From contig NZ_CP013362.1 of the NCBI RefSeq assembly GCF_001718315.1, positions 2,170,001-2,234,000 on the forward strand: a stretch of 64,000 nt of DNA, in the 5' to 3' direction. Origin of the DNA: Burkholderia diffusa. Lineage in GTDB: Bacteria; Pseudomonadota; Gammaproteobacteria; Burkholderiales; Burkholderiaceae. Positions 63,358 to 64,000 of this stretch are shown one piece after another (the first letter of the stretch is position 1; the number at the start of each line of letters is the position of its first letter). The notes beneath the pieces were generated by a model, which worked only from the letters and a program-made list of their open reading frames with translations, searched no databases and was not told the DNA's origin. The translations under genes and the position numbers were made by a program.

Positions 63358-63412
63358 GTGCGGTTTTTGCCCGGCCTTTGCGCCGCCCGCATGGGTGACC
63401 GGTACGCGGCCC

Positions 63413-64000
63413 TCAGGCGCGCGGCGCGTCCGGTTCAACCACGTCGCCGCCGAGCAGGTGCACGCCTTCGCGCAGCTTCACGAACGCGGCCGCGACCGCC
63501 TCCGGCTCCCCCTTCACGCCGAGATCGATATGCCGCCGCGCATAGATCCCGCCACGCTCGGCATCGCCGACGCTTGGCAGGCTGAATACGCGCACGCCCT
63601 GGAAATCGCGCTCGATCTTCTCCATCAGCGGCGTGAGCGTCGATTCCGGCAGCTCGAACACGTACAGCGAGCGCTCCGCGTGCGGCGTCGCGTGGTGGAG
63701 ATGCTGGTACTTCGTGTCGAGCACCCATTCGATCATCGGCCACGCCATCACCGGGAAGCCCGGCACGAAGTGGAGATCGCCGACAGAGAAGCCGGGAATC
63801 CGGTTGTAGCCGTTCGGGATGATCGTCGCGCCCGCCGGGAATACGCCCATGTTGAAGCGATGCTGGTTTTCGGGCGATTCGAAATCGACCGGCGTGGCCG
63901 GATCGGCATGCGTCTCGCGGATGCGCTCCGCGATCAGCGCCTTCGCTTCCGGGTGCAGCTCGAGCGGCACGCCGAGCGCGGCGGCCGCGCACTGGCGCGT
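63413..64000 (-). CDS. molybdopterin-binding domain protein (CinA N-terminal type), C-terminal part, cut by window edge
   Basis: The 195 C-terminal residues are inside the window; the frame is still open at 64000, so the protein starts further right. It shows the MoCF/CinA-like segments FPAGATIIPNGYNRIPGFS and VPGFPVMAWPMIEWVLD, and a C-terminal HIDLGVKGEP region. Stand-alone proteins of this family resemble the N-terminal half of CinA. The internal GTG at 63970 is unlikely to be the true start, because coding sequence continues upstream. Confidence 0.85.
   Translation of the reverse strand, partial: TRQCAAAALGVPLELHPEAKALIAERIRETHADPATPVDFESPENQHRFNMGVFPAGATIIPNGYNRIPGFSVGDLHFVPGFPVMAWPMIEWVLDTKYQHLHHATPHAERSLYVFELPESTLTPLMEKIERDFQGVRVFSLPSVGDAERGGIYARRHIDLGVKGEPEAVAAAFVKLREGVHLLGGDVVEPDAPRA

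Overview
The window is a gene-dense, high-GC stretch of a betaproteobacterial main chromosome. Gene content, order and protein sequences (eno-ftsB next to kdsA-pyrG, a full isc operon, the aceE-aceF-lpdA cluster beside a fixLJ pair, a phasin gene, glnA-ntrB-ntrC) point to Burkholderia, most likely the Burkholderia cepacia complex. I see no insertion sequence, prophage, CRISPR array, integrase or compositional break. Almost everything is core housekeeping, so the most interesting material is regulatory.

Layout. 1-6280 (minus strand): alpha/beta hydrolase, RNase AM-like phosphoesterase, YciO, M50 protease, trpS, a methyltransferase and the start of dapA, with a DUF455 ferritin-like gene upstream. 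6425-8415 (plus): gamma-carbonic anhydrase-like protein, Hsp33 and a small lipoprotein. 8519-12926 (minus): pyrG-kdsA-eno-ftsB, which links CTP synthesis, KDO synthesis, glycolysis and division. 13100-19478 (minus): hydrolase, comEC, tatD, lolD and lolC. 19644-26356 (plus): a conserved uncharacterised protein, recJ, prfB with its programmed frameshift, lysS and a glycine-zipper membrane protein. 26488-33332 (minus): a tyrosine phosphatase and a small membrane protein upstream of iscR-S-U-A-hscBA-fdx-iscX. 33460-36618: lutA-lutB with a divergent IclR regulator. 36716-39087: a PBP7-type endopeptidase and a phasin. 39300-49187: the pyruvate dehydrogenase cluster (minus) and divergent fixL-fixJ (plus). 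49421-55866: folD, an oligopeptidase A-type protease, SOS-linked dinB, a racemase, initiator tRNA and exonuclease III. 55891-64000: an S9 peptidase, glnA-ntrB-ntrC, a rhodanese and a truncated molybdopterin-binding-domain gene.

Regulation. Readable control regions include two tandem IscR boxes over the iscR promoter, a hairpin-plus-U-tract between iscA and hscB, a LexA-like box over the dinB promoter, a sigma54 promoter with distant NtrC sites upstream of glnA, and a perfect 12-bp inverted repeat flanking the phasin promoter. No clearly new multi-gene system was found. The best leads for follow-up are the iscA/hscB attenuator, the phasin operator, a TrpRS with a four-cysteine Fe-S-like motif, the pyruvate dehydrogenase/FixLJ linkage and the lutAB pair without lutC. 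All functional calls rest on reading the sequence and on remembered family knowledge. No database search was run.
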